A model generated the notes under the pieces. That model was not told the origin of the DNA and did no database searches. It saw nothing but the letters and a program-made list of their open reading frames with translations. A stretch of 64,000 bases of DNA, taken from assembly GCA_003342895.1 (NCBI GenBank), contig PTFA01000028.1:4863914-4927913 (forward strand), read 5' to 3'. The translations under genes were made by a program, and so were the position numbers. Numbering within the stretch: position 1 is the first letter of the stretch; each line of letters opens with the position of its first letter. The stretch is from Casuarius casuarius (Eukaryota > Chordata > Aves > Casuariiformes > Casuariidae). This document shows positions 1 through 14,024 of the stretch, one piece after another.

Positions 1-540
1 TTCTGATAGGTTTTAGAAAGGTCATAATTTAGGGTATTTTGCAGTTGATAAATGATCTGTATGTTTGTGTTCACACGCACCGATTGATTTGTTATAGCCA
101 AAATATTGTTTCTATAACAACCTGCAGGTCCTTAACTAGGCAAACAGCAGATGAACAGGAATCCAAGTGGGAGGTGAAGCGAAATCCGTTCCTCCTTGGA
201 GGAGGAGGAGGAAGAAGCCGTAAACGTTGGTTGGTGACGATCCCACATTTTATGGGGAGAGTGGAGAATGTGGAAGCGAGCAGAGAACACGGAAGGGCCA
301 GATCTCCCCCGGCCCTTCCTTGCTCCTACTGGTTCCTTTTCCTGCAGCTCTTGTGCTCTCGAGAGCCTTGTGTCCACACACGGCAACGGCTCTGGGCCTT
401 GGAGTGCACCCGTGGTGCAAAGGGTTGTCGGGGCCATTTTCCCGCCTTTCCAGCCTTGGATGAGGCTCCTGCTTCTGGGCCCAGTTGATGCATTATGCAT
501 CAGGGCTGCCTGCAACTGACAGCCCCTCAGCCAGCGTCTA
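1..540. other. Mixed-composition leader, no gene recognised
   Basis: The first 170 bases are AT-rich. From about 180 to 530 the sequence becomes moderately GC-rich, with scattered CpGs and a short GGA-triplet run near 199-213. Open frames of 149 codons on the plus strand and 127 on the minus strand overlap each other. Neither shows a known domain, and both are low-complexity in places, so I read them as chance. It could be a weak promoter-like patch, but nothing in the sequence shows a start site. Confidence 0.4.
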
Positions 541-544
541 CTTG

Positions 545-1050
545 AAAAGCAATGGTGCTAATCAAAGTCGACACATTTGAATGTCCAGACACACACACAG
601 AGAAATTTACTAATCAAAAAGTGTATTTCCTAGGGCTGTCTCCAGAGAAATCCGCAGGAAGAAATTGGAATAATTTATTAGCTTACAAGTTTTCGTTGAC
701 AGTTAGCCCAAGGCTATTTATCTCTGTAATAGAGAACGTCTCCAATGTGGCAAAATTGACCAAATCAAACAGCTTTGATCAGAAAATGAATCTGGCAAGG
801 CTGTCTGTCTGTGGGTCCCAGGGGAAAGGTGGGAAACAAACAAAAAGATTTAACAAGTGGTCAATAGGAGAAAGAGAGAGAGAGAATTTGCAGCCTGGAA
901 AGTCAGAAGCCTGCAAAATCTTCACACGCAAACACTGAAATGAATTACTGGAGAAATAAATTATGTCTCACATTATAACATTTAACACTCTGCTTGTGCA
1001 TAATCGGAGCTATGCAGCCCAATGTGATTCTTGCATTAAGGTGATGATAA
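545..1050. promoter_or_regulatory. Conserved-looking non-coding block with two TCF/LEF-type sites
   Basis: This segment has the even, non-repetitive texture typical of vertebrate conserved non-coding elements. It carries ATCAAAG at 561-567 and its reverse form CTTTGAT at 773-779, both matching the TCF/LEF core, plus several AT-rich homeodomain-type cores. Open frames of 128 and 110 codons cross it, but their products are not recognisable. Conservation is my impression; no alignment was possible. Enhancer function is inference. Confidence 0.35.
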
Positions 1051-1639
1051 ATAACTGCAGGAGGGGGGAAATATCTGAACTTCTCCTTAAAGGAAAACAA
1101 AACATGGAGGACTCCATGCCTTCACAAGAACACGGGCATCTCCACTGCAATCTACACTTAGTATCCATTAATAACACCTGCTTCACAACCAAGAGTCAGA
1201 TGTCCAATAGACTGAAGTCCATTGAAGGCCTGAAAGGTCAGGCCAAATTCAGTTTTAGGAGGACACACATACGTTTCAGCAGTTTCATTGCATAATCTAG
1301 TTATGACTTTGACCATCATCCTTCTGAACACTAAAGGCTCTTTAACTGTAAAATAATTAAAAATAAGGTCTTTTAGGGATGAAGTAAATAGACAACCTTA
1401 TGAGCACAGACGTTTGTTAGGCCTGCCTGGTTGGAAGAGAAAATCTTTATCCATCAAAGATCATCTGACAATAGAGGTTATGAAGGAAAAACTTCGAGAT
1501 AGCAATCAGGAGCTTTTACATTGCCACAGTCTTCAATTTTTATGTTATTCAGGACTTTATTTCAAGTTATCCATAAGTAAAATGGGATTATAATAGGAAG
1601 GAATGAAAAACCTAGATTCCTTTCTGGAATTAAACTGCT

Positions 1640-1900
1640 TTGTAATCTTTAGGTAAAAATGCTTTAGACGCCAATAACATTATTACAATATAACCTTAAT
1701 GCTCCTGCCTCACAGAAAGCAGAATGCCAAGGGGCCATATGCTGATGCCCTTTTGCTAGGAATTACAGCTTTTCTCCCCAGGTAAACAATGACTTTACTT
1801 ATGATTCTTGTGCTACTGCCTTTAAGCAGGAAACAGTAGAAATAACGTCTTCCCTGTCCCCCATAACTGTTGGTAAATTACATGAAAGAAACAAAAGTGC
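1640..1900 (+). other. AT-rich block with splice-acceptor/donor juxtapositions
   Basis: Two sites join a pyrimidine tract ending in AG directly to a GTAAA donor-like sequence, near 1652 and 1780. The second is the stronger: TTTTCTCCCCAG followed at once by GTAAAC. This is the layout of a recursive splice site. It would only matter if the window lies inside a long plus-strand intron. The surrounding sequence is non-repetitive and may be conserved. Confidence 0.25.
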
Positions 1901-2774
1901 AAGCACATCTTAACTTAATAACAGAAGAACAGCAATTCTGTTTTGTTTAGATTGGTGAATTGAATAAGAAACCTGCAAACTGAAACACTCAAACAAGTTC
2001 AGATTGAAAGCAGTGCAGAAAGTCGCCAGGCAGCCCAGTCAGACACCCAACAGCAAAACTGAAGGAGACAGGCCACCTTCTCGCATCTCTTAGGTCATTT
2101 GATGGAACTGCAAGGCCTTGCATCCGATCTATATTGTTACGTATGCTTAGAGACACCAGTAAGGTGTAGCCTGGGAATTTATTCATTTATTTGAGGAAAA
2201 GCTGGTGGAGGAGAAGAGATAGGTTGGCCTCTTGAAGACTCTTCATCAAGTTGAATTTTGAATGGTTTAATATTGTTATATGGAATCTACAACAGGAGTT
2301 GTTCTGGTACTTGGAAAAATGCAAACTCAAGATATTCCCAGTCTGAAGTTGGCTAGCACTCTCATAAAGTACATGGCTTCGATATAACTGGGCTGAATCA
2401 TGAAGTCCTTAATGAGTTCTTAGCTTCTTGGAAAGCAAGGGGGACTTTTGCCTTATTAAGAACTTGAGAGTAATTTGCATTATAATATGCCCCACTTACA
2501 GACTAAATCAATATCAAAATGGCTTAATCAGAGTTCCTATGTACTATGTCAAAGTTCAGCATTTTAATGTCCCGGCAATACGGATAACAGGATGGTCTAA
2601 ATAATAAAGCCAAAGAGACCGTGTTTCTACTTCTACCTCTATTACTGTCTCACTGCATTACCCCAAGAGAATCTTACAAGTTTTTCAGAAACGAAGGAAC
2701 ATGAATATCCGAACTGCTGATTATCCACCACTGCAGTTGAAGCCAATATGGTACAGAGACACTCAGCTGCTCCT

Positions 2775-2945
2775 CTGAGAGCCAGGTCTTCTGTCTCAAG
2801 TTGTGCATCCTAAATTTGCAGGCAATTTTTAAAGTATTTCACATTGCCACTCTTCACATGCATTTCCCATTTTGTGAAATGGGATAATATACTTACTCAT
2901 CCTTTAAATGGCTATGGGTGCTACACAGAAAAAGCGTTATATAGG
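2775..2945 (+). mobile_element. Degenerate MIR-type SINE relic
   Basis: The order of landmarks follows a MIR/CORE-SINE read forwards: a CCAGGTCTTCTG-like stretch, then a CCCATTTTGTGAAATGGGATAATA-like stretch near 2868-2890 (the usual 'fewer counts, then AATGGGGATAATA' zone), then ACTTACTCATC, and last a worn AAAGCG(T)T(A)TATA tail near 2930-2943. Both ends are diffuse. Family assignment is from recognition of these landmarks only. Confidence 0.5.
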
Positions 2946-2949
2946 CCTT

Positions 2950-5900
2950 CATTCAGGCCCATCTGAAAAATGAGAGTTTTTGCACTTGCTTCAGCAGAGG
3001 TTAAATCAAGACTGATAAGTGCTAAGCATTATTTTGAAATCTGCATCCAAGATGGTGTAGATTTTTTCCATATACATTTGTTAGAATGGAGATACATTGT
3101 AGGGGTGAATGCAATAACATTTTGAGGATAAACCATATAATGATGGACCTCAGCATGCTTCAAGATATTCTGAAAACACCATAGTATATCAGCAAGTGGT
3201 AAAATCCAGGGATGGGGTTAATTTGATCAAATGCAGATACAGGTACCTAAGGAGGAGATCTTTCAGGCTAAGCAGGTCCAACCGAATGGAAGTGATTTAT
3301 GCTGGGCTCAGCGCAGTGTCCCCTGAAGAAAAGGGGACACTTCCCTCGTTTCAGTGAGTACAGGGTGGAATTTCCCTTAGTCTCGCCTTCCTCCCTTCCC
3401 TCTCCACATCTATATCTATCTTTGGCGTAGAAGGAATTACCGCTCATAGTTGAAAAGGACACACATGGCTAGCAGGCTTGGATAGCTCAGGAATCACTGA
3501 TGATACATTTAGACCTGAAATTCCCTGATATACCCCCTTTATCACTTTGATATAGTAACGCAGGGTTCCCAGAGAGTAAATCAGAGGCATGTAGATCTAA
3601 TGTGGGAAACTTAACAGGTATATGGTTATGCTGCTCCATGCGAGACTGTATATACATTATTTCATGGACTTACTTGTACATAGCCTTAAGCTAATGGTTT
3701 CCATAACATGGTCTGAGGAAATAGCTGGAGTAAGTCATGCACGTGTTTGAAACTTGGCTTAAGGGTGTCCAGGATTATTTCCTTAGCCCTATATGGATAC
3801 ATCCAAGTGGAAAATCAGGGTTATTTGGGTGAATGTTTTCTAGGGATAGGACACATGAGAGGGAGTGGATTTGCAGGTAGAAGGAAACGTCAAGTGAGGC
3901 AGGGTGTGTCCTGATAGCCAGAAGATCCTGGTGCATCTTCGCACTGGGGTAGCAAACAAGGAAACTGAATCACCATGCAGCTACTATTTCTTCCTGAGTG
4001 CTCTTTTCCAGCATGAGAGCAGGCGTAGGGTGTTTAGTTGCTCACACAAGAGACACAGTAGTGATGCACAGCTAAAACGCAGGGTCATAGGTCAGGCTAT
4101 GCAAACTTCCTAAGGGTCAGTCAAACGCATGATATTCAGACCGACACAGAGAATACACACGGCCAAGCTGTCTTGCGTGTGTCGTACAATGTGGCCAGCA
4201 GTAGGCTGCCCTGCCAACAGCTTTGAGGGGAGCCTAAATATAACGCGGAAAGATTTGGCCACAGTGCACTGCAAGAGTCAAGGGTTCGCTTCGACATGGA
4301 CATTTATGGCCTTCCCTATTACACAGCTATTGTAGGACTGGTTGGAATGGGATCACTCCTTTTCTGGTCTAACAGGCAGGGTCCTGAGTGGTCTTGGTAT
4401 TTAATGTTTTTGCTATTTCCATGTGCAGTGTAGTTAAAGCTCCTTGAGGTATCTCTGTCGGTCACGCTAAAGGCAGATTGCTGCTCTCTAAAACCACAGA
4501 GGAGCAAGCCACTTGTAACATCTTCAGTTTAATTTCTGAGTGCAGATCAAGGGGCTAAAGATAATCTTTGGAGCCCTGGATGGGGTGGGACTCTGCTTCC
4601 TCAAGAGAACGCATGTCACTACATACCCCTGTGAAAACAGTGCTGCAAGAGCTTGTTGTCACTTCATAGGCAGAACACAGTCATATCCAATGTTTCCATT
4701 TCTGTTATATGCTTCACTCTTCACTTTGCTAAATTTGCCCTTCTCTGTTCTGCAAAGGATGACAATTAATTAAGAAAAAAGTAGTATCTCTGCTGCCTAC
4801 TGATTCTTGTTTATGGTGGGCATTCTGGTGTTGTCATTCACAGATGAGACATCACAGCTGGAACTGCAGAAGAGGAAACCCACTCTGTTTTCAAAATGCT
4901 AACATTTTCTTTTGTAAAGCTGTCATTTTATCTCACACCAGCTAACATCTTATATCCTAATTTTTCCAGCCTAAAAAGGCCACTATGCCTTTCCATTTCC
5001 TTAGAAGGTGAAAGCACAGCTTATTTCCAAGCACACTCATATATTTTCTTTCTTTTCTTTTTTCTTTTTTTTTTTGTGCAAGCACAGGCAAGCCAAATGC
5101 AAACTGTGGCATACTTGCACGGAAGTTGGTTCCAACTTATTCTGTGACCTTGAAGCCTCTGGATAACAAGTCTTCACTTGTTTGCTCCTCTTTATTTCTG
5201 GGTAAATATTATCACTGGCTGCAACTCTTCTGACCTCCTGCAAATCTCTTTAAATGAAATTGCTGATATACTTTGCGCTAGAGAGGAGAGAAGCTCATGA
5301 AAAATAGAGATACAAATAAAGAAAAGCATCTGTGTGTAGACACAGTTAAGAAACTCTGGAACAGGAAATGTAGGTTAAGGAAAGCTGGCAGCTTTCTCCT
5401 TTTTTTCCTCTCAAACTGTATTTCTTCCAGAAACAACCTCTCTTATATAATCAAGGTTGCAAGGATACTAATAAGTGGCACAGAACAAAAGCCTACCTAG
5501 AAGTACAATATTTGTCCGTCTTTCTGGCTAACCCAAAGCTTGTCTAGCACGTTCCTCTGTTCTTTACTGGTGGAACTGGTATGGCCAGGACAGCACTATG
5601 AACTTCAGCGTTTTTAATCCACAGAAATCCATTGACTGTATTTCTTTTTTGTCACAATATAAATGCATGCTGCATTTATATTTGGCATCAGCCAAAGTTT
5701 TCCCTTTTTGTCTTGCATTTCTCTTGACACAAAGATGTTCATGCTTTTTCTATCACCTTCTGGGCTGAAGAAAAGGGAGAATTGTCTATAGGTGAGAGTG
5801 TCTTCTTCCTCTACATGAAAAGTTGCAATTTTTCAAATTGCCAGTCCAGAGCTGGATGTTCACTTTTAGTTTGCAGATGAATGTTTTCTTGGTAATGTAG

Positions 5901-8750
5901 TCTTTGGATTTCTTTTCTTTTATTAATATTCTGGAGCCCCCCAAGGCATTAATCTTCATCAGGATGTCCTTGGGGCTGTGTCTCAGGCTCTTTTGCACAC
6001 AAAAAAGGGGCTATGAAAACCTGGGTTAGGTAATCATGGTGAAAAGGGCGCGTGCTCTGCAAGATGCTGGGGTCAGTCAGGCAGCACACTGCCTTCCTCT
6101 CATTTTTATTTTATTTTACTTTGTTTTGTTTTATTTTATTTTATTGAAGCCACTTCTGGAAATGACTGGTCTACATTTGCACTGGTTTTGAGAAAAGACA
6201 ATTTTGAATTACTTCCAGTTTCTCCAATTCTGATTTTACACACCACTATTATCTAGATAAATTGATAAATTATGGCAAATGTCTTAATTTATGTTTTGAT
6301 CTGTTCCACCTAACACTGAAAAGCTTTTAGTATGATATCTTCCCTCAGCAGTAAAAAAAATCCCATTAAAAAAAATCCAACTCCTGATAAGTTTTGTGAT
6401 GATTTCTACAGGGGGAACCTGCAAATAGACTATAATCAAGGCTATTGTGGTTAAATATTGCACCATTCCCAAATTAGTTGATGTAGAATCCCATAGGCAT
6501 ATGGCATATATCAAATTAAAATACCAGTAACCTTGAAGAACCAAAAAATTCCAGGACTAGGCTATCAGCCAAATCCCGGGAGTGCATAGAAAGCCATAAT
6601 ACTTCTCAGATGGCTCATAAGAGCAGACCTCTGTTCTGCTACCCCTTACAAATAACATCATATTTGCATCTATCAGCCATCATCCTCTATCAGGTCATGC
6701 AGCAAGGCCAAGTTGTCCTTGACGGGTTAAGCATACTCACAGAGCAAGTGTGCATGTAATGCATTTTGCTACCTCTTCCACGTGGATTACATCATGTCAG
6801 AGTGGCGCTGAGGTAGCCGGGGAACAAAGAGGGCTTCTGAGGGATCGTCTTGTGGTGACTCACAACTTAATACAGACTTTATGGATCTGTGGGACATCAG
6901 AAAGACTTACTTCCTGCCTCGGATCTGAACTGTTTTCCCACACTGAATGCCTCATTTTGTCTTTCCCTTATTATAGACTCCAGGCCATTCCTACATGTCC
7001 TGACTAGGGATTTCAGAGGGGTTTGGAAACACAGATTTTCAAAACTGTGACATCTGATTCTAGAATTACCCAGCAGAGGAGGGTAAAACTCCCTGCGCAT
7101 TCACGGGATTTCTCAGCTGAAGGCCCTTGAGATTGAAATTTCCTTCCCTTCACACTTCACTAGAGTGTAACTCTAACCCGCTTTTGGGCATGATATAAGA
7201 CACAGACCCTGTCTAGGCTCTTGTCCTTCACAGAAGAGCACAGTAGGGGACAAATCAGTGCAAACTCATTTCAAATCCAAAAGCACAGCTGACCCTGTGT
7301 GCTCCCATCTCAGACACAAGGCAGCAGGTAGGTGTGGGAAACAGGAGCGCAGTGAGGGGCAGAGCTTGCATGCCTGCAGGTCTGAGTGCCCAGACTTACA
7401 GAGGGGGCTCTTCTGGAAGTCAGCACAGACTGGTCCACACGCAGGCACTGGCTACTCCTCCAGCTCGAGCTGCAGGAGTAGGAACAGATGTACACACAAG
7501 AGGGGAAGCATCTTGAGTAGGCACCTGTCTTTACATGTTTGCATCCACGGCATGTGTTTCAGTAGAATGCAGATGAATTTATCTGACTTAATTTTGGTTT
7601 CTCTGTGTTTAGTTATTTATTTGTATTTGTTCTTTGTCTTTCAGGTTATTAATGTACTTCCAGTTTATTAGCAAATGCTCCATCATTCAGAGGCACTAAA
7701 ATGTTATGTGAGTTTTTTTCTTTGTACTTTTAGTTTGTTTTCCTAAGCTGCTGCTCCAGGAGACATGCCAGGTTTTCAGGAAGCCTTGTACCTTTCAAAT
7801 TATGGCAATGACTCCTAGACATGCCAGAACAGTGAAGTTAAAAATACGTCTCATTTTTTTTTTCTTGTTCAGAAAAGGGCGATTACTATTTAAATGCTCT
7901 CATCCTCACCAGGAATACAGACTTCAGACTTCTGGGTTCCAGCTTCTGGCTTATACTGGGATCTTCTAGATGTAAGACAAACCAGAAATGTTATAGTGAA
8001 AACCTTTGCTACAATAAAGAAATATGACTTTTGCCTTGTTCTATTTTTAAATAAACTTTAAAATGTGTTGTTTTTAACATAAGCAAGACTTTTTCTCCCA
8101 GAACTCTTACGTGCCACCAGCAGCAGATGCTTTCCAGTCAGTGTCTCCTGAGAACTTTGATCATTATCCTCCAATGTCACCCAGCTAAGTATCACCACGG
8201 GCTGGAAATCACTCATGAATCATGACTTCAGCTAGATGCTCGGACCTTAGATCTCCTCCGACCTTAAGCACTGTCTTCAATGCCATTAAATAAATTAAAT
8301 GTTTAAATTACTTATATTAGCTTTAATTGTATAATTATAGAGTCAACGAGAAATAAATCTAAAAAGGGGAAACTCTAATTTAAAAGAGGACTTGCCCTCA
8401 CTTTGAAGTGTATGAACATGCCTGTGGAAATGATAGAGACTGCAGCTTCTGTAGGAGTGCCAGTATTTGAAGCTTTCCTGGCCTACAGAGATGTGATTAG
8501 AAACAGCAGAATGTGTGGTCAAGGGCAAACTTCCTCACGTTCTTTCAGTATTTTACATTTGTACCCAAGAGAAGACAGTAGCTTTCCAGGAATTCAGTGG
8601 GATGGAGAGATAGGGAAAGGCTTCCTCTGAGATACTTCGTCTGAGATAGAGTGTCAGCAGAGGTCACAGAAGGTAAACAACAATTAGGAAAATTTAAATA
8701 CTATTAAAAATCTCTTAAAATAGATCTGAATTGTTTTCAATGTGAACAGT
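2950..8750. other. AT-rich non-coding DNA, no gene or repeat recognised
   Basis: I see only short chance open frames, a few homopolymer runs and one simple repeat (listed separately). No splice-flanked open segment, tRNA, or transposon protein was recognised. A MIR- or LINE-derived remnant too worn to see by eye is possible. Confidence 0.5.
6102..6145. repeat. Imperfect TTTTA pentanucleotide repeat
   Basis: About 44 bases of TTTTA/TTTTG units with interruptions. It is a simple sequence repeat with no evident function. Confidence 0.8.
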
Positions 8751-8754
8751 GTAA

Positions 8755-8825
8755 TTAGAAAATTAATTCAACTTAATTAAGTTTAATTAAGTTTAAGCAA
8801 CTTAAGTTTAACTTAATTTAGCTAT
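8755..8825. repeat. AT-rich imperfect repeat of a TTAATTAAGTTTA-like unit
   Basis: The motif AACTTAATT and its relatives recur several times in both orientations over about 65 bases, making a short low-complexity tract with hairpin potential. It contains repeated TTAATTAA homeodomain-like cores, which probably reflect the repeat rather than selection. Confidence 0.6.
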
Positions 8826-8829
8826 ATCC

Positions 8830-11800
8830 TTTCACATACCTAACAGCAGTCTCACTTATCTCCAGTTACATGCAAAATCTCCCGGTGAACAAAAGCAATT
8901 GTGAAAATAAGCTAATCCAGTTTCATAGTCCCACAGCATTCACTTTTAGGACATTGAATGTGGGCTCAACAGTAAATCCACCCCCTTGCATAGTAGGGCT
9001 CTAGGTACAGGCACATCCTAGGGAACCACGGAGAAATTACGCGTAGACAAAGACGACTTGAAGGGGTGTAACAGAGGTTCACTCCTCTGCTCATGTAACT
9101 TCTCCTCTGCAATACAAGACCACCTCACAGGACCACAGGAGCTGCCAGACCTACAGCCACTGGCCTGTTTCCTCTGCACTGCTGCAGAGCAGAAGAGAGA
9201 GCAAGCGAGCGAGACCTGCCTGGGGAGAGCAGGCAGCAATATCTCTGTAGTTCCCGAGCAGTATTCACCTTCAGTTTTCTCCTGTTAGGGAGACAAGGGA
9301 CTTACTGGAGCTGGCCTCGATATCTGGGTGCTTAGTAAAGCTGATTGACACTGTTTATTTCTGGAGGAGTCCCTCAAGCATATTTTATTTTCCCTCCAGT
9401 GGGTCCACAATTCGTTACTCTACAGTCCTCTTCCCCAGACTCATCAGCTCCATAAAAAGAAAAGCATAATTACAACATACAGTCAGACTAACCACTCACA
9501 GAGCAAACAAGTGTAATTAATAGTAGCACTAGCAGTTACCTCTGTCTCTGTTGGCATTACCCGTTCATTGGCAAAATATATGGGTTGGTGCATGTAATGT
9601 TCGACTCAGGCTGATTACAGTGATTTTGACTTCAAAGTCAGCGTGAGGTGCCACAGCTTGGTTTGCCAGCCAGCTTAACCACAGATTATTTGAGATAGGT
9701 AGAAAGGCCTCCTTCCCTTCCCCACAAAGATTTTTCATGAAAGGGTTTCCTTTTTTTTTCTCCTAGCTCTGCTGCAGATTTTTGCTGACGATCCTCCTTA
9801 GTGCCCTGCTTCCATGGAGCTGCAGGAGGAGTGGAAACATTCCCCACAGAGGAAGAGGGGGATAACAGTTACTTCTTGCACCTGCGAAGTTGGAAATCGC
9901 AGTTGCCAAGACCAAGTAACAGTAAAGAAGAAAGCCTGTTGTTTCCCATCACGCAGCAACTCTTGGGAGTGAGGATCACTCTTTTATAAAGACAAACTGT
10001 CATTACATCACATATACTGAAAAACAAATTGCATGGAAGCTGGTCTATTAATTGATTCTCATTGATTAAATTGTCATCTCAGTGTGCTGGAATAGAGAGG
10101 AAGATCCAAAGGATCCTGTTGCGTGACAGGGCTACATAAATCCAAGGATTTGTGTCGGTAGTATATAGAACACCTTGGAAGTAACCAGTTTTGGACACAC
10201 TATTTGAATAAAAAAATAGGGGACATTTAAACATTATTTAGGCCCTCAGTTAAGACTGAAAATCAGAGGAGACTTTCAAATGTCTCCCCAGTGTCCAGGG
10301 CGATGATTTAGGCAAATAAAAATAGGTAGAGTTTTTTTTTAAAAAAAGTTCATTTAGATGTCAGAAAGGAGAAAGCTGATTTGTCCACATAGTTTGAATG
10401 ATCTATATGCAAAGTTTACTGTGAAATTAAACTTGATAAGATGTGGGGGGCTGTATGGGAGAACTCACCTAAGGAACACCTTTCCAGACAAATTCAACTA
10501 CCATCTCCAGGGGAATAACCCATGAACAACCTCTCTACTCGAGAGCAAGAGCCCAGAATCCAAAATAAAACACTTGCATATCCAAAACAAACATCAAAGA
10601 ATGCTGCAAAGATCTCCAAGCAAGCACTGATCCAAGCCAGTAAGTCCAGACGGCGCAATACCATAAAGCCTTATCACTGCAGGCCTGGAAGAATATAGCT
10701 GTGCTGAAGATTACAGCTCGTGCCCCTCCGTGAATTACGCAGCGCCGGTGTACAGAGTACTGTGCCTGCTTCGGGCAACCTCTCACACCACCTGCGGCGT
10801 CGTTCCTTACGGCAGTCCCTCAGCTCAGGCTCAGCATGGCTAAAACAGAGCTTCAGCCAATATTGCCCCTCCGGATATTACAGGTACTCGCCACTCACCC
10901 TCAAATCACAACGTGAGGTGCTCTGGTGCCGGGGTGCCAGCAAAGAAGCCTGACAATGTCGAAATGGCTAAGGGATGAGTTTATCTCCTATCATATTGAT
11001 TAACATTACATAACTCTTCCTTGCTTCCCTGTCATCTTTTATCCAGACCGTGTGTGTCTTAGAGAGGGACTCACTTTCTATTCCACTTCTGCACCCTGCA
11101 CACTGGAGTCCTGGACTTTCTCTGGAGCTCCCAGATGCTATGGTATTACAAATAATAAATAACAACAACAGTGAATAGATTTAAATGAAAAATAACAGAA
11201 AGTAGAATGAAATGGTATTTTAGAAGGATGAGAGAGCAAATGCAACAGCTAACATGGCAGAGTTGCACAGCGTTAACTAATACTGGAGGATTAAGTTGTA
11301 TTTTTAGCAAGCTAAAGGCACATCTGTCACAAACATTTCTGAGAATAGTTTATTACTTTCTGCGGGAGTCAGAAGATACTGATATATATCAATACTGACA
11401 AGGCCTTTTCAAAATAAAGCCTGATTTTATTTTGTATGGAAAAAATTTCGATTCCATTTCAAGAAGATTTTTTAAAATGCTTAAATATTTTACATTCTAA
11501 ATACATACGGGATAGAGACAGCAGTGCTGTCATCTGCCTTTTGCAGATTCAAAGGCCCTACGGTTTACCTAGCTTCTAAAGGAAATACCAGAGTCTCATA
11601 TGAAGTATGAATACTTTCTAATTTAAAAAATGAATAGACATGCAAGTACTCCATCAGGGCTAACATACAGCATTTTGTCTTATACAATTATCTATGTATC
11701 ATTTGTTGGCAGCCAGAAAATCCATGGACCTTTGCCACATTTTCTAATTTTAGCATTTGGTAGTGGCGAAAACAGTGGTGTGAGTGAAGAAAAGGGTTGC

Positions 11801-13400
11801 TTTTATTTATGAAAAGTTACTTTCGCATTAATTTTTTTGCATTTGTGTGCCAAAGAACATAGCTTTTTGAGTGATTTATCCACAGAAGCCTGAGCTTTGC
11901 TTCCCCAATCATATCAATTTTGCAATAAAAAATGGAACAAATATTTCATTTTCAACACAGCCACTGCATATCCTATACTATAAGGAAGCGAAGATCCTGG
12001 TTGATCTGGTAGGACAGACTGCTGAATTTAGTTACCTTTGGTGTTTCTAAAATGCATAATTTTCAATCGGTAGTCCTTATTTTTAGAGGTTTAATACAAC
12101 AGCTCTAAAAAACGTAAATTACATTATTACCATATGATTTTCCTAAATGACTTTTGATTTGGTTCTTCAGGCAACTTGCAAGGGCCTGATATGTTGGAGA
12201 ACCAATGCTCAATACTTTTGGAGTCACCGCATGGAGGAAGTTACAGTGGTGTAACCGAGGTCTGCCTTTTCTCTGGGTTGACAAGAAAGCTCGAAGAAAG
12301 GAAGCCAATGAAAAAAGAAATGTGCCTTATTCATAGTTCTTGAGAATATTTAATTTGTGATCCTAATGGAGAGAGCATTGTTTTGATCAGGCTGAGCAGG
12401 GTAACACAGCTGGGTGGCCTTTTCCACACTGATGCGGGAGGAACTCTTTCCCTGCAGCATACAGTACTAGGAGGGTCTGGGCACAGGGATATCTCTCACC
12501 AAAGACTGGCTCATTGCAGTAAAGGACAGGATTATGCTCAGTGAGTATCCGGAAGAACACAAACAGAAGAAAGTTTAGTCGGTCTAGGAGCAGATTCACT
12601 TTAACATGTTAATGGGATTAGCTATACATATAGAATTTCATTTTTAAAAATACCCTGTACTATAGCTCTTCAAATTATTCTACATTCTCTTATTTCCTGG
12701 TAAGTTACTGGATATGATGTCAGCAAAATGTTAACTTTATTTTTAGTCCTCTGTCACCTTATTTTAAGATCTCATATTTCCAGACTCAGACTGAAAATAT
12801 GGAAGCTGTATTCTACCTTCCTAAAACTTGGTCTTCTTTTTGGCTAAGTATTTAAAAACAGAACTGAGAACACACAAGGTAGCTGAATTTTTCATCTCCA
12901 GAACTGCCCACAATCTTGAAAAGGTTCACTGTGTAAGTTAAAATCACTTCAGGGCACTTCCGACTTGTACGACTAATGCTTGCTTAACTGGTCACCAAAG
13001 GCTTTCCTGGTGTTGGCAGCTTTGCAGAATGTAGATTTTTCTACATAGATTGTCTTTTCTTGAATGAGTTTTCTAATGAATTAGACTCAGATAAAAGAAC
13101 TAGTTAATTTTTTTTCAAAAATATTTCCAAAATTATGTTCAATAGAAAATGAAATTTTTTTTACAAAAACATCACAAGAATCATGTTTTATGAGAAGGCT
13201 TAAATTCTAATTAAAAAAACAAACACTTGATAACCCAAATATGTCAGTTTGGACATATCACTGGTGTGCTCCATTACGGTTCATCTGCTATGTGTCCCGC
13301 CTGTTCCCTGGGATTGGGTCCTCTGGCCATAGGATGTCTTCCTCAGTTCAAGGTACCCAGAGATTCCCATGACACACTGTCTTCCCCTGCTAAGAGGAGA
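8830..13400. other. Non-coding DNA, no gene recognised
   Basis: AT-rich sequence with slightly higher CpG near 10.65-10.93 kb. Short open frames on both strands have no recognisable product. No clear transposable element was identified. Confidence 0.5.
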
Positions 13401-13410
13401 GCTCCTGATT

Positions 13411-13448
13411 CATCCTGTCCTGTCCCATCCCATCCTATCCCATGCATC
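13411..13448. repeat. Imperfect TCCTG/TCCCA pentanucleotide repeat
   Basis: A short run of CATCC/TGTCC/CATCC units, ending in ATCCCATGCATC. Simple sequence only. Confidence 0.65.
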
Positions 13449-14024
13449 ATATCACATGTGAGGCCCGACTTACAATGGGAAACATGATCATGAAACTCCC
13501 ATAGAGCATAACCGTGGTGCTTCTAGTTGGACTAATTTGGGTTTCTGATAAAATTGTTAAGTCTTCAATTTTTTCATCAGTATAGAAATATTGACCAGCT
13601 CTAACAAGTAAATACCGTTTGTTTAACTATTAGAAATGGATGTCTTGTCTTTCCAGCACCTTATTTCTAAAAATAGTATATTGATTGTCACCATGTCTGG
13701 ATCAGCCTGCTTTCTAGATCATATTTTTGATGGGACCCTTTATGTAGCACTAGCGTATAAGAATTCGTTTCACATTTTTCATTTTGACAATTTTGTTTTT
13801 GATTCTACTGCTACAACCACATGGGCAGTATTTCAGCATCTTTTTTAAAACACTTCTTTCTTCTTCTGTGAGGGTACTGTGCATAGACAGCTTAATATAT
13901 AAAAATCCTGAATGTGCCCATTTTCTTTTGTTCTTATTCCTATGTTCACACTTTGTTCATAAGACACGACAGATTACATTGTATCAAATTACTATAAACA
14001 ACATAGATGGTGTGTAGGATATTG

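Noticed and set aside
132..515. 127-codon minus-strand frame overlapping a 149-codon plus-strand frame
   Set aside because: Mutually overlapping, low-complexity serine run, no recognisable product.
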